Part shown: piece after piece, positions 1-12,562 of the stretch
Position numbering within the stretch: the first letter of the stretch is position 1
Layout of the letters: each line of letters begins with the position of its first letter
DNA from: Talinum fruticosum
Lineage: Eukaryota > Streptophyta > Magnoliopsida > Caryophyllales > Talinaceae
NCBI GenBank assembly: GCA_021018815.1
Contig: JAITYX010000041.1
Coordinates: 1,178,001-1,242,000, forward strand
Reading direction: 5' to 3'
Length of the DNA stretch: 64,000 nucleotides
Notes under the pieces: generated by a model
Told to the model about the DNA's origin: nothing
What the model saw: only the letters and a program-made list of their open reading frames with translations
The model's database searches: none
Position numbers and translations under genes: made by a program

Positions 1-300
1 AATTGTATGTTGAATTTGAAATTATACTTAAATCTATTATATATAATAAAATTATGTAATTTTAAAAAAATTTAATCTGTGGCAATGCACGGCTCTTAGC
101 TAGTATATATATATATATATATATCTTAAAAATTAGGTAGGAGCTCCATATAAATGACACATAGGATGCTTACGTGGCGATATCTCATAAATATTGTGTT
201 TAGTAAGTAATGCATTTAATTATATTTTAAGTAATTAATTTATATAAAATTATATACTATTATAGACACCTAAAAAGTGTCATTCCTTTTCTATTTTATT
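1..300. other. AT-rich DNA with an (AT)n microsatellite
   Basis: No gene is visible. A TA dinucleotide run lies at about 103-124. The rest is AT-rich spacer. Confidence 0.6.
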
Positions 301-315
301 TATTTATTATCACGA

Positions 316-2508
316 TGATGAGATCCCGAATTCTGTTTGTGGATTCGAATCACGGTCGGTGTCCGATTGGTATGATGAAAGCCAGTAAACCACAAAGAAC
401 CCCTAACACTAAATAAATAACCTTACGCCTTGGGTCGGTCTAAAAATCCCTTTTTCTCGGACGGTCCAAGCGCGAGTCAAACCTCCAGAGTTATTGGAAG
501 TCCGGTCGTTGCGTACGGGAATTTCTAAGTTCGAGAATACCCATTTTATTTTTGTCCAATCAAACAAGGAGTTAAAGACACCAAGACGATGTTAGACGCT
601 GCATTTCATGATCATAAGCATCAAAGTGATGCGTTTTGTTCCAAAATAGTTTGCCCGAGACATGGAGCTCAAATCCTCAAAACGGCATCGTATGGCCGAC
701 ACCCCCTACCAGTGTATTTCACTCAAAAAGCTACGTTTTGGTCCGGATTCCTATTACAACACGAAACCCTACAATGACACTACATGCCGGTGCCCGCACT
801 ATTTTTTCTCACCTTGAAATGCTTGTGTTTTGGGCTAAGGAATCCTGTTGGAGCACGAAAGCTCGAAACCTTAGGGCAATCCCTAGTGGCCGGCGCCCTC
901 TACCTCGGTTTTATTTGGTTTTATCCTATTTTTATCTCGGTTCAATCTCCTTATTTTCCTGACCCCGTTTTGCACCTTGCTTTGGACGATTGTCGAGCAT
1001 AAACCATAGGTCATTTGAAACCTATTATCCTCCCTATAAATAGAGAGTTAGGGCTCTCATTTTGGTAATGACCCATCCCTCAACGTCACGCTGTTGAAAC
1101 CCGATTAAGAGTTATTGAATACTCCTCTTTATATTCTACTCTCTTGGTCTCTTTTCAGCCTATTACTACTCTGCTCTCCATTCCAACCAACATCCGAACC
1201 TGAAAACTTCATCATTCATACATCCTTTACCTATCTCGCACTCAAAACTCACAAAAATCCTGTCTCTATTCACCACCGTCGCATCACCGGATCTAGATCT
1301 TAGATCCGGATCAACAGGTGAGACAACCTCGAGGGTATTGATTCGATTTTCACAACGGTTTACTTATTTATTTTATATTTTTATCGTTTTCGGTATCGTG
1401 GAGAACATTGTATCGCCTTTAATTCCTCCTCGCCCGATGTAATCCTTTAATTTCTCGCCTTCTTTTTCTTCGTTTTTCTTTTCTTTCCGCTTCTTATTTC
1501 TTTATTGTTTTTCTTTATTTTTTTCCTTTGTCGCTTTCATTCATGTTGTGGTTACTTTAATTTCCATATCGCATGTTGTGTGCTTGTGTTTGATATATTA
1601 TTTTAATTCACTACTCGAACTAGTAATGGCCAGTCGTTTGACGGGCAAAATGGAAGGAGCTTATCCTTAGATTTCGTAACCTCGCCTCCGAATCGATTCT
1701 CGATTCTAAGACCGATGGAGTCATTTTTAATCTTTTTTAGTCTTAGTTTTCCCGTACTAAGATTGGAAGAGAAAATTTTATTTTTGTTTTTGTTAGTTTT
1801 TCATTCCTAAAAAACTAACCGACGGCTCCTATTTTCAATTTAATTCTCTTGTTTATGTATCTCGGCTTTTTCGAATGCGGGATAAAAAAAAAAAAAAAAG
1901 GGATTTTGGATCTGCTAGCCGAGCAAGGGGCAAGGTTGATTTCCTCGGCCGTGGCTCCCGGCCGGCGCCGCCGACCGCCAGTGCGAGTGCTGTCGCAAGC
2001 ACTTGTGTGGTCAACCAGGTGAGGTTTGGGTCCAAACCGGTATTTTTCACACCGGTTTGGCCCTAAAGTATTACGGCAAAAACAAAAACCCTAATCTTAT
2101 TTATCGTTCGGTTAGGAAATAATATACCGAACTTCGAAAATAATTTTTGAAATAAAATGATTAATAAAACCACCATTCAAATTCCGCCTAATTCGTTATT
2201 AAATCGGATTTTATAAAATTCGAAAACCTTAATAAGAAGTTCATCGAAAAACCTTTTTGATTGTATGGGAACGAATGAAGAAATACTAAGTTGTCGTCCA
2301 ATCGTTATCGAGGCTTTTGCATTTGTTCAATCCTTGATGGAATCGAACGATGCTAGGATCCATTCTCGGAACACGATTGGTTTCTAAGATCAGTTCCCCT
2401 ACATTTTAAAACCATCTTCAAATACCCTAAATCATTCTTTATAATTTCTAAAACCCAACATACGTAGGGAAATGCGGTCGGCCACGCCGGCCGTGTTTCC
2501 TACAACTA
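316..2508 (+). repeat. Probable LTR-like segment or solo LTR (unassigned)
   Basis: This stretch is markedly less AT-rich than its flanks and has no substantial ORF. A core promoter is visible at about 1035 (CCCTATAAATAGAGAGTT). It is followed by a pyrimidine-rich leader and a possible 5' splice site (AACAGGTGAGACAAC) near 1315. A long U5-like, T-rich section follows to about 1860, then a GC-rich block at 1900-2060. This organisation resembles the long LTRs of some plant Ty3-gypsy lineages. I found no second copy in the window, no target duplication and no primer-binding site, so the boundaries are guesses. It could also be the 5' region of a lost gene. Confidence 0.3.
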
Positions 2509-2940
2509 TGAATTAATTGATTGTATTGATCCAAAAATAAATTTGTTCATATTCAAACATTACCATTCTATATATATGCATTAGTATACTTTTTCATAAT
2601 TTATAAAAGTTGGATAAAATCAACGTATAAGTGTTTATTCAAAACAAAAAAACACATAACTATATAAATAACATGTAAAATGACATATATAATAATCATA
2701 TAGGATTATTTCACTACATAAATGTTCATCTTTGATTGAATTAATACAATACTATATTAAAAGAAAATAAATAATTTTTTAATTGTATATATATAAAGTA
2801 ATTAGTATAACTGTAATATGACTGTTATTAAATAAATTAAACTTTAAAAAGATATGTATTTGTACATAAAAATAAAAAAATTTACATATTAGAGAATTTT
2901 TAAAAATAGTCAATATAATTGATATAAAAATTAAAAAAAA
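2509..2940. other. AT-rich spacer
   Basis: Strongly AT-rich DNA upstream of LINE-1. I see no gene or repeat structure in it. Confidence 0.5.
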
Positions 2941-2994
2941 TGGTGAAGAGAGAGATGAGAGAGAAAACCTAGAGAGAGAAACTCCCTTTCTTCA

Positions 2995-4083
2995 ATGGCG
3001 AGGAAGCGGAAGCAGTCTAACCCTAAGGCCTCTGCTCATCCCTAAGAAACGACTACTACTCCAAAAGCTACCCTAGTTAATACACCACCAATTACGCAAC
3101 CACAGGCACAACAACAAGATGCAGAACAATCGGATACGTGGAAGAAAGACAATGGAACAGTACTGGGAGGTAAATCTCAACCCTCATCCTCAAATGCTAA
3201 TGTTTGACTATCTTGGGCCGAGAGATTGAAAAATCTGGAGAATATTGCCTCTGATGTGAGATACAATAATGGATATGAGGATATGGATCTATCTAAATTC
3301 CCAAATGTCGGGTTCAAGCTAGCTTTTGATGGGAGAACAATCCAAAAAATTGATTATGAAAACGTTGAATCTGAGATTGAGTATTGGGAATCATCACTAA
3401 TCTGTAGAATTTTGGAAGCAAACCCACCTCTTGTAGTGATGGAAGGTTTTTGAAAAGAATCTGGGGCCAGAATATAATAGACAAAGTCATCAGGAAAGAG
3501 AATGGCACATACATTGTTCGCTTTCATGCAAAGTTAGACAGAGATCAAGTCCGGAAGCAGCATATATACTACTTCGATAAGAAACCAATGATTGTGAAAC
3601 ATTGGTCATTGGGAGCTGATTTCAATATTGAGGTCCAATCAGTGCCAATTTGGGTAAGATTTCACCAACTACATCCCAAAATTTTGGGGAGTGGATGGGT
3701 TAAGCAAGGTGGCTAGCTTAGTAGGAAAACCAATGGTTGTTGATAAAATGTTTGCAGAGAAAGGCAGGCTAAATTTTTCCAGGGTACTTATTGATGTTGA
3801 CATAACAAAGCCAATGCCATGCTATGTATGGGCATCTCACGGATAATTGCAGAAAAGGCACAAAACGAATATGGGTCCCAAAGGCAGCCACAGTTGAGGT
3901 GCAGGAAGCAGAGGCAGAACAACATGATCAGGTAATAACCTCTATCATACTGAACCCGATTGGACAGAACCCAGCCCCAGTGATCACTGAACAAAATAAC
4001 TTTGCGACCATAGAACAAACGAGTGAGGCAAATGAAGGTGGTGGCAACAACCCTGGGATAGATCCGGGATTGGACCATGGATA
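2995..4083 (+). pseudogene. LINE-1 ORF1 (DUF4283/zinc-knuckle nucleic-acid-binding protein), broken
   Basis: The start chosen is the ATG at 2995 (MARKRKQSNPKAS), just after a GA-rich leader; an in-frame stop follows after about 15 codons. The next readable parts (3208-3453 and 3450-3716, in different frames) contain LSWAERLKNL and a stretch typical of DUF4283 proteins (VRFHAKLDRDQVRKQ and SVPIWVRF). Near 3820 a zinc-knuckle remnant reads YGHLTDNCRK, matching the H-x4-C half of a CCHC knuckle. In plant L1 elements this protein binds the element RNA. At least three frame breaks are present. The end overlaps the ORF2 start by a few bases. Confidence 0.75.
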
Positions 4084-6163
4084 ATATATCCTTTTGGAAT
4101 GTGAGGGGTATGAATAACCCCTCAAAACAAGAAGAAATTAATTTCTTCTTGAGGAATAATAGAGTGAAATTGGCTGGATTATTGGAAACAAATATCAGGA
4201 GACACAGGATTGATAATGTAGCTGGAAAAGTTTGCATGTTCTGGAAAGTCGGTACCAATGCCACAGAAAGTCAATAGAGTAGAATTTAATTGATTTGGGA
4301 TCCTGATTATTATACAAATTTTGAATACTCGTCCATAGATGATACACAGTTTTGTGACACATATGGGGTCAAACAAGAGCTTTTATCTTACTATGGTTTA
4401 TGCCTCGAATAATGATATGGAGAGAAAAGATCTTTGGCAGCTATTAGAGGAGACTTATAGCCAAGTACAAGAATGGATTGTTGGGGTGACTTTAACTGTA
4501 TCTTGCAGGAGGATGAGAGACTTGGTGGAGCTGAATTCCAGTATCAGGATGTGAAGGAGTTTCAAGATTGCATTTATCTGTGCAATCCTGCAGGAAATAA
4601 AATATAATGGTTGTTTTTACACCTGGACCAACAAGAAAAAGAGACAGATAGGGTCTTCTACAGACTTGACAGAGTCTTAATCAATGAAAAAGGGTGGATC
4701 AATTCCCTGCAATGGAATGTCAAGTGCAACCTGGTGGAGTTTCTGACCACTACTCATTAATTATTAGAGACCACAATATCAAGAGAAGATGTGCTCCCTT
4801 CAAATTCCTCAATATTTGGTGCAAACATGGCCAGTTTTTGGTAATTGTCAGGCAGGTATGGAGTTCTACAATCAAGGGGACCAGAATATTTCAGTTAACC
4901 CAAAAACTCAAAGCAGCAAAGCCATACTTCAGGAAACTGCACAATGAGGAATTCAGTCAACTAGAGATGAGGGTTGAGGAAACTAGGAAACAACTGACAG
5001 ACATCCAAGAAAGGATTTACAAAGGTTTAGGAGGGCAGGAGCTTTATGACAAAGAACAAGCAGCAATTGCCATGTTAAAGAACTGAAAACATCACTGACA
5101 GAAGCCTATATACAAAGGAGCAAAATCAAATGGCTCAATGAAGGAGATGTGAACTCAGCCTTTTTCATGCCTGCATCAAGCTCCACACATACAGAACTCG
5201 AATTACATCTATTCATGATGGACATAATCGAGTATTAACTGTAGAAAAAGAGATTGAAGAGGCCCTCATCTCCTATTTCACAAACTTACTGGCACATAAA
5301 GAAAGGGGGACAGTGTGAAGTGGTCTATACTTCAAATGGGAAAGAGAATCCAAGAGAGCCACAAACTAGTTTTGGTACATCCTTTTACTGCAGATGATGT
5401 ACAAAAGGCATTATGGAAGATTGATGGCAACAGGAGTCTAGGACCTGATGGGTACAATAGCAAATTTTTCCAAAGAGCATGGGACATCATAGGAGATGCA
5501 TTATGCATGGCTATCTTGGACTTCTTCAAACATGGTTAGATGCTTAAACAAATCAACACCACTGCACTTACATTGGTCCCTAAGATTGCACAGCCATCAT
5601 ATGCAGCAGAATATAGGCCCATTGCCTATTGTAATGTGACCTATAAAATCATCTCAAAAATGTTGTGTGAAAGACTGAAGCTTGTTTTGCCTGACATAAT
5701 CATGGGGACACAATCTGCATTTATGGCAAACAGACTCATCCTACACAACATACTGATAGGATTAGATTTGGTGAGACATTACAGGAGGAAAAGGGTTTCA
5801 CCAAGATGCATCCTGAAAATTGACATTAGGAGGGCATATGACACAATCAATTGGGAGTTCATAAAAGAGATGATTGGCATAGGAATGCCTAGTCAAATAG
5901 TGCAATGGGTATATGAATGTCTCTCTACAGCAACATTCTTACTTAGCTACAACGGATCACTGCATGGACTGTTCACTAATGGTAGAGGACTAAGGCAGGG
6001 AGATCCTATCTCTCCCTTGCTATTTGTCCTAGGGATGGAGTACCTTTCTAGACTCCTCCATAAGAAAATGGAATACCCCGGGTTTAAGTTCCACCCAGGC
6101 TACAAAGGAGTAGAATTAAACCACCTAATCTTTGCAGATGACCTTTTGATCTTTTGCAAAGCC

Positions 6164-6168
6164 GACAT
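6164..6168. repeat. Target-site duplication GACAT, left copy
   Basis: GACAT immediately precedes the left LTR and is repeated exactly at 14205-14209 after the right LTR. It marks a simple integrase-mediated insertion into LINE-1. Confidence 0.9.
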
Positions 6169-7809
6169 TGACAAGTCGCAAGCGCACGGTATATAAATTG
6201 TAGTTAGTCAAGGTCGATCCCACAAGGACTCGATGTAGAAACACACTAAACTATTCCTCTACTCAATTGCTAAGCAAATAAGGTTTTAAGTTGATTGTTT
6301 TCTAAACTAGTTCTAACTATTAAAATTAAGAAAATTAATCTAGACTTAAATCAATGGATAAAAACATCTAGGGATTTGTTTTCCTAACAATGAGTTTCAT
6401 TATTTAAACATAATTTGCGCAATCATTCATTCAAATAAATCAAGGATGGATAATCACAAAATTCTACCGCTCTTTCGATGCTTAATAGAATTGCTTCAAT
6501 TAACCTATCAAACAACTTTCGTATGCATTTAAGTTAATCAAAGTTAAGGATTTCAAATTATCAAAGTGATCCCCTAATTTACTATTCTTTTCTCAAATTT
6601 CATAAATTAGGTAGAAAGGTTGGTTGTCGGATTATTCTATTTCACTTTTCGAGTACATGATAGATTAATCTCTAAACACAAGCATCCTAGGCCTTCAAAA
6701 CAGTCATGAACATGATAAACACAACCTTCTATTGAATTAAAATCATAATTCAAGTACAAATCATAGAAAACTAATCAAACTTCATTGTTTCGGATTACAA
6801 ATCCCTAGAAAAACTAAACTACTCACACATGTTTATTGAAAGCTTAACTAAAAGCCAATACATTGAAATCAAACCTCAAACAGCAAGAAATGAACAAGAA
6901 GATGATAGGCTTGAAATGCTCCACTTCAATCTCTCGACTTCAAACGGAACCCCACAACTCGCTTTAATCTTCTTCTTCGATCTTCAAAGTTTTTGGTTTG
7001 ATGTGAAGGAATGGAGGAAGGAAAAATGGAGGATGAACTATGGAGGATTCTGGAATGGATGGATGCAGGAATGGGCGAAAATCATCTTAAATAAGCCATT
7101 AAGAAGCAATCAAGAGCCGAAACCGTCAAAGCCGAATCGTCTAGGCATGTTTTACCTCTAACACGGGCCATGTCCTCCAACACGGGCTGCGTGTGTTGGA
7201 TGCTCGGCATGTCAAAACTGGACGGGAACGCTGAAAACGGACCGTTTCCTCCGACATGGGCTGCCCGTTCTCGACGCAAAGGCTCGACCTCCAACACGGG
7301 CCGTTTCCTCTTAAACGGTCTGCCCGTATTGGTTGCTTGGAAGGTATGCTTCAAACTCATTCGAGTCATAACTTCCTCGTCCGATGTCCAAATGATGCGA
7401 TTCTTGATTTTCCAGAAAGCTCATTAAGTCTAGTTTCTAACTATTTCATCATTATGCTTGCTTTATTAGTGTAGGAAAAAATATAATTCAGAGAGTAAAG
7501 AAGTGTCCGTTACCGCACCCTTCTTACCTTCCAGCTCATATCTTTTTCGTTCATCAACGAATTGAGCTTATAATATGTCATTAGAAAGCTTTTTCAATAA
7601 AGATGTTAGAAACATAGACTCAAAAAAGTTTTGGACCGAAAATATGACAAAATCAGGTCCAAATCTCTAGGAAGCTGCAGAAACGGACCAAAAACGCAAA
7701 ACTCAAGTGTAAAGCATAAATGGGGTATAAAGTACATAAATATGAATATAAATCCCCAAAAATGACAACCAACCTCCTTTGAAATCTAATGTAAAAATGA
7801 CACTTATCA
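6169..7809 (-). repeat. Left LTR (3' LTR) of the gypsy element
   Basis: It runs from TGACAAGTCGCAAGCGCACG to CACTTATCA on the + strand and aligns almost throughout with 12563-14204. On the element's own strand it begins TGATAAGTG and ends with TCA. A GC-rich internal section at about 7150-7340 carries several imperfect copies of an ACACGGGCYG motif. Confidence 0.92.
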
Positions 7810-9780
7810 AAGTCCGCCATGCTTAAACCTTGCTTGTCCCCAAGCAAAGACAAGACTCAAACAAAAACAAAATAAAAAAGAAAATAAAAGCACTCAAGAT
7901 GAAAAAGAAAAATCTATTTACACACGTTCCTCGAGTAAGCATCGGTAAAATTCTTTAACAACTAAGTTTAACCAAGAATAGCCCGAAAGTGATGAAAACC
8001 ATTAAGCACGAGTGAGAGGGAAGTTTTTGAAAAGATTTCTATGAATCACACAATCACGATCAAATCAATCACCTTTAATCTCCAATGATAGCAAGTTGGC
8101 ACATGTATAAGTATAAAACTAGAAAGATTGAGAGCAAACCTCACTTAAGGGAAGTAGAAACACTCCTCTCATGTGTTTGAAAATATATAACAATGAAGGT
8201 TCTCTCAATACTCTCACCAAAGAAACAATCCACCATATGCTTGCTAAAAATCTCAACTCTCCACCATGAGTATGAAAGTGCAAATGACAATCAAGTGGTC
8301 TTTTCAAGGGTTGTAACGGGGCTAGGGGTTAAGGGTAGGAGTGGAAAATTATTTGAGTAATGAGGAGATAAAAGCCAAACTTGGAGCTAACTAATCAAAT
8401 ATCTCATATATACAATATTACCCATTCATAAATATTCAAAACAAACCCGAAAAAAGCCATTGGAAACCACCTTAAACCTACATAAGCTACTGCCAAAACA
8501 CTTTATTCTTTTTCTGTTTTTTTTATTTTCTTCTATTTCATTTTTTGGATTTTTTTATCTTTTCTCTTTTTTTCATTCATTTTTTTTTTTTGTGAATGGC
8601 AAAGCAACAAATTTATAATACTAGGCAAGTTTCCAATTTTCAATCTAAATAAGACTACATAAGTGGAGAAAAGTTCAAGAATTGAATTTCACAATTATTC
8701 CCCATCCACCAAACCACAAAATTTACTACAATCAACCCATATCACACTCAAAACACTCCAAGCAATGACTTAAGGGTAGGAGAAATGTATTTGACCAAGA
8801 CTTGTTAATGTAAATTCTTTTACAAAAAGAGTGGTCAAAGGCTAGAAAAGGGCTAAAAGTGGTAATTCATACAAGTAAGGGTGGCTTTTTGGCTCATGTA
8901 GTTTACAAAATCAACAATTGAATGCCTCTATCACATTGTCGGTGCAAATACAAATTGCGGTTTCGAAGAGATTCAAAGCAAGTTCTAGAGATTGCAACCA
9001 AGGTAGAGTCACACATGGAAAATATAAGACTAATAAAAATGATTAGTCTTTTAAGGCTTTGTGGTCTCACAGGATAAGGCTCAACAACCAATCCTAATTC
9101 AAGATGTTCCACATGTCAATCTCACATCAAAAGATCAAGAAAGTAATCAATCATCTCTATCAAAGTGCAATTCTAAACCAAGATTCTCTTACAAACTCTT
9201 TTCAAAAACTTTTACTCACAAGTGGCCTATACAAGATTAAACATAGTCAAAAGTAAAACTACCTAGCCTAAGAATCATCACCGGAGGATTTAGTCACTAA
9301 CCTAAAGTCTCGACCTAATTTTTTTTTCATATTATTTATTTATTTTTCTTTTATAATGTTTTTAAATTAAAGAAATAAAAACTACCCCTACATGCAAACT
9401 AAATGTAAATGCAAGACCTAGAAATCACAAAATGAAACTAAAGATAAAAGACAAATAAAAGAAAACTAAGAAAACTAAACTAAAATACATGCAACTATAT
9501 ACAACTATATGGATGCAAATGCAACTATCTACATCATTCTTCATGCACCACATGAATGCAAAACCTTCCCTCCATGCTAGGACAAAGCATTGTCCTCAAT
9601 GTAATTAAGAATCAATGTGATGGAAGGAGAAAGAAAATCACTCTTCACGTGTATATAATGGTAACTTTTATGAAAAATGCAAACTACCTAAAAATTAAAA
9701 AGAAAAAAATCACCTTGGGTTGCCTCCCAAGCGGCGCTTCTTTAAGGTCATTAGCTAGACCTAACTCCAATCATCCGTCT
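7810..9780 (-). other. Noncoding 3' interior of the gypsy element with PPT
   Basis: No coding capacity is seen. Next to the LTR the - strand reads GCATGGCGGACTT, which is a degraded polypurine tract of the kind found in Athila/Tat elements. Just before it lies TTGCTTGGGGACAAGCAA, a short inverted repeat usual for this group. Long T-rich and A-rich runs (8510-8600, 9320-9360) and a GGTTGCCTCCCAAGCGGCGC motif at 9719 follow. An autonomous relative would carry RT and integrase in this region. Confidence 0.6.
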
Positions 9781-9789
9781 CGGGCAAGA

Positions 9790-10809
9790 GGATAAACCGG
9801 AAAGAAAGGAGATTTCTCAAGAAACGTTCCTCCTTTGTCACGGACTTCAAAGTCGTATTCTTGTAAAACAAGGTGCCTCCAAATACCCTTATCAAGGATC
9901 ACTCTCGTCGTGGGTGGTCACCATCGGACGGGCCACCATCACATTTGACCTTTCGGTTGAGGTCCAAATCAAGAGCTCTAATGCGTGAAGCTTCAACTAA
10001 AGCAAGCTTCAACCTAATGCACTCATTTAAACAAACGTCATTAAACACATAGGACATGCCCTTGCCAAACATTGGCGCAGGAAATTTGTCAACCTCCAAC
10101 ACCGTAGCATTGACAAGTTCATGCCCTTCATGCTAAGGTTTATCACATGTCACTTCATCGAGTCATTTTAATACTACAACATTCAACGAAATGGGGAAAC
10201 ATCATATTTCTTAAAAAATTCAAATTCGGCGTGATGCTCCCCACATCAAAGGTCAATCTGCCCTTTTTACATCAATCTTACACCCAGCAGTAGCCAAGAA
10301 AGGTCTCCCAAGAATGATTTGGGTGCGGGTATCCTCAGCCATATCAAGAACTAAAAAGTCCACAGGCATAAAGAAATCACCAATTTTGACGAGAATGTCC
10401 TCTAAAATACCCAAAGGATATGTCACGAGAACTATCCGCAAATTGAAGAGAAATGGTGGTGAACCTTAACTTACCTATGTCCAAATTCTTATATAAAGAA
10501 AGAATAGGGCATCAAGCTCACACTTGACCCCAAATCACATAAAGCACGATCTATGGACACATTCCCAATCGGGCATGGGATGGAAAAACTACTCGGGTCT
10601 TTAAGCTTTTTAGAAAGCTTATTTTGGATTACCGCACTACATTCCTCACTCAATGCAAAGGTCTCATGTTCATTCAATGTCCTCTTTTTAGAGAGGATCT
10701 CTTTCAAAAATTTAGCATACAAGGGCATTTGAGTCAAAGCATCAATGAAGGGAATGTTCATATTGCATTTCTTAAGCATCTCCAAAAACTTCCCAAAGCT
10801 GTATATCAA
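9790..10809 (-). pseudogene. Gypsy aspartic protease and linker, broken
   Basis: Retroviral-type aspartic protease that would cleave the gag polyprotein. The segment 10489-10809 holds the active-site region with ALCDLGSSVSLMPYS; the catalytic motif is D-L-G-S instead of the more common D-L-G-A, and the aspartate is kept. The segment 10253-10441 contains PVDFLVLDMAEDTRTQIILG and GRPFLATAGCKIDV, the conserved second half of Athila proteases. A stop or frameshift at about 10450-10490 separates the halves. Downstream at 9899-10000 lies LDLDLNRKVKCDGG and SDGDHPRRE, which in full elements links protease to RT. Coding ends there. Confidence 0.85.
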
Positions 10810-10828
10810 GCTTAGCCTTAGCTATTCT

Positions 10829-12419
10829 CTATGGGAATGGTAAAGGCGGAGTGTAAATTCTTTCAGGAGTTTTTGGTCGGTCATTAGGAGTCTCCTTTTC
10901 ATTTTGCATAACAATATCAACTAAGGGTTCTTTGGAGGGTAAAGACACCTCCTCATTCACAACATCATTCACATTTTGCATATCAATGACCACATGCTCA
11001 CTCCTATCACCTTTAGGCCCCACCAATTGTGTCCCACTCCTCAAAGTTATGGCATTGCATTGTTCTCTAGGGTTAATCTCGGGTTGGTTAGGAAGCTTAC
11101 CCGGAGAGCTAGAGGAAGAGCTTGCTTGGCTAGCAATTTGAGTTTCAAGCATCTTATTGTGAGTGGCTAAGATTTCAACTTTTGAAGCCAATTGTTTGAT
11201 AATCTCATCTTGCTTTTGTTGAGTCAAAAACATGCTTTCCATCATGACCTCCAAGTTAGACTTTTGGGGCACTTGGGGTTGGATAGGTCTTTGGAATCCG
11301 GGGTCGGGTGGTCTTTGGACTTGTTGTGGACCCATGGGATTGTTGTTCCGGTAGGAAAAATTAGGGTGATACCTTAATCCCGGGTTATAGAAATTGGAGA
11401 ATGGGTCAAAGTTTGGCCTAGGGTTCGGGCTACCAATAAAATTGGCTTGGTCGGTTGGTCCATGACTAGCCATATCCACGAGGACAAAATAAAGTCTCAT
11501 GCTCATAAGAATTGCAAGAAGCACATGGAAGGGGAGGGGAACATTCACATTTAGATGGTCCATTTTTTGAGTTATAACATCTATCATAGCGAAAGGACAG
11601 AAACTACATCAACATCAAGCTTACCTCCCGTTCTCTTGGAGCGGGGCTTGGACCATTGAAAGCTGTTCGGCGTCATTTGCTCAATCAAGGTGTAGAGCTC
11701 ATCGATGGACTTGCTCATGATGTTTCCTCCGCCGCCGCGAGAATGGTGGCTCTCAAGTGATCATCTACCCCATTGTAGAAAACTTGAATGGGGACCTATG
11801 GCTCAAATCCATGTTGGGGGCATTGGCGAAGGAGATCCTTGAACCTTTCCCATGCTTCATATAAAGTCTCATTCGGCTCTTGGACGAAGGTGGAAATTTG
11901 ATTCCTTAAAGCTGGTCAACTTGCTTGGTGGGAAGTATTTTGCCAAGAAGGCACGTGCAAGTTGATTAAACGTGCTGATGGAGTTCGCCGGAAGAGAATC
12001 TAGCCACTCCTATGCCCTTCCTTCAAGAGAGAACGGAAACAATCGCAGCTTGATTGCATCCGGTGAAGGCCCGTTCGCCTTAAAAGTATCACATGCTTGG
12101 TGAAAAATGCGGAGGTTCCGGTTGGGGTCTTCATTGGGAAGCCATGGAAAGGAGTGGCCCTCACCAAGTTGATGAGCAAGTTCTTCAACTCAAAGTCATT
12201 TGCAGCTACACTCGGGACATTGATGGGCGTCGGTGGATTAGTGACATTGGGTGTCACATATTGCCCAAAAGTTCTTCTTTCTTCACCGGCCATCTTGGGC
12301 TTTTGCTTGGAGTTTTCTTCTTGCTTCTTCCTAACCTTCTCTAACGTTTGCTTCTTCCGTCTAGAGCGGAAGGTTCGCTCGATTTCAGGATCAAAATCAA
12401 ATAATTGAGCTTTTTGCAT
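10829..12419 (-). pseudogene. Athila-type gag, broken
   Basis: Gag, the capsid/nucleocapsid precursor. The start MQKAQLFDFDPEIERTFR at 12419 is the typical N-terminus of this lineage and lies about 120 bp inside the primer-binding site. The N-terminal part (12000-12419) ends in a frame break, the central capsid region (about 11590-12000) is readable only in pieces, and 10829-11587 gives the C-terminal part with NFDPFSNFYNPGLRYHPNFS and a long Q/S-rich tail. In a shifted frame at about 11482-11524 a CCHC knuckle is visible (CASCNSYEHETLFC), so a frameshift sits next to it. Confidence 0.85.
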
Positions 12420-12538
12420 CCAAGGACAGAGTACCTAGAAAGAACAAAAACAAAACTACCAATGCAATCAAAACAACAAACGAAAATAAACACTTAGTCA
12501 ATTTGAGAGTATTCGTCTAATGGCTACTAAAAATAGAG

Positions 12539-12556
12539 TCCCCAGCAACAGCGCCA
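12539..12556 (-). other. Primer-binding site (tRNA-Asp type) of the gypsy element
   Basis: Read on the - strand: TGGCGCTGTTGCTGGGGA, six bases inside the right LTR. It closely matches the sequence complementary to the tRNA-Asp 3' end used by Athila-like elements (TGGCGCCGTTGCCGGGGA), with two C-to-T changes. It fixes the orientation of the element. Confidence 0.85.
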
Positions 12557-12562
12557 AAAACT

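Noticed and set aside
3788..4264. 158-codon open frame on -
   Set aside because: Shadow of LINE-1 ORF1/ORF2, which read clearly on +.
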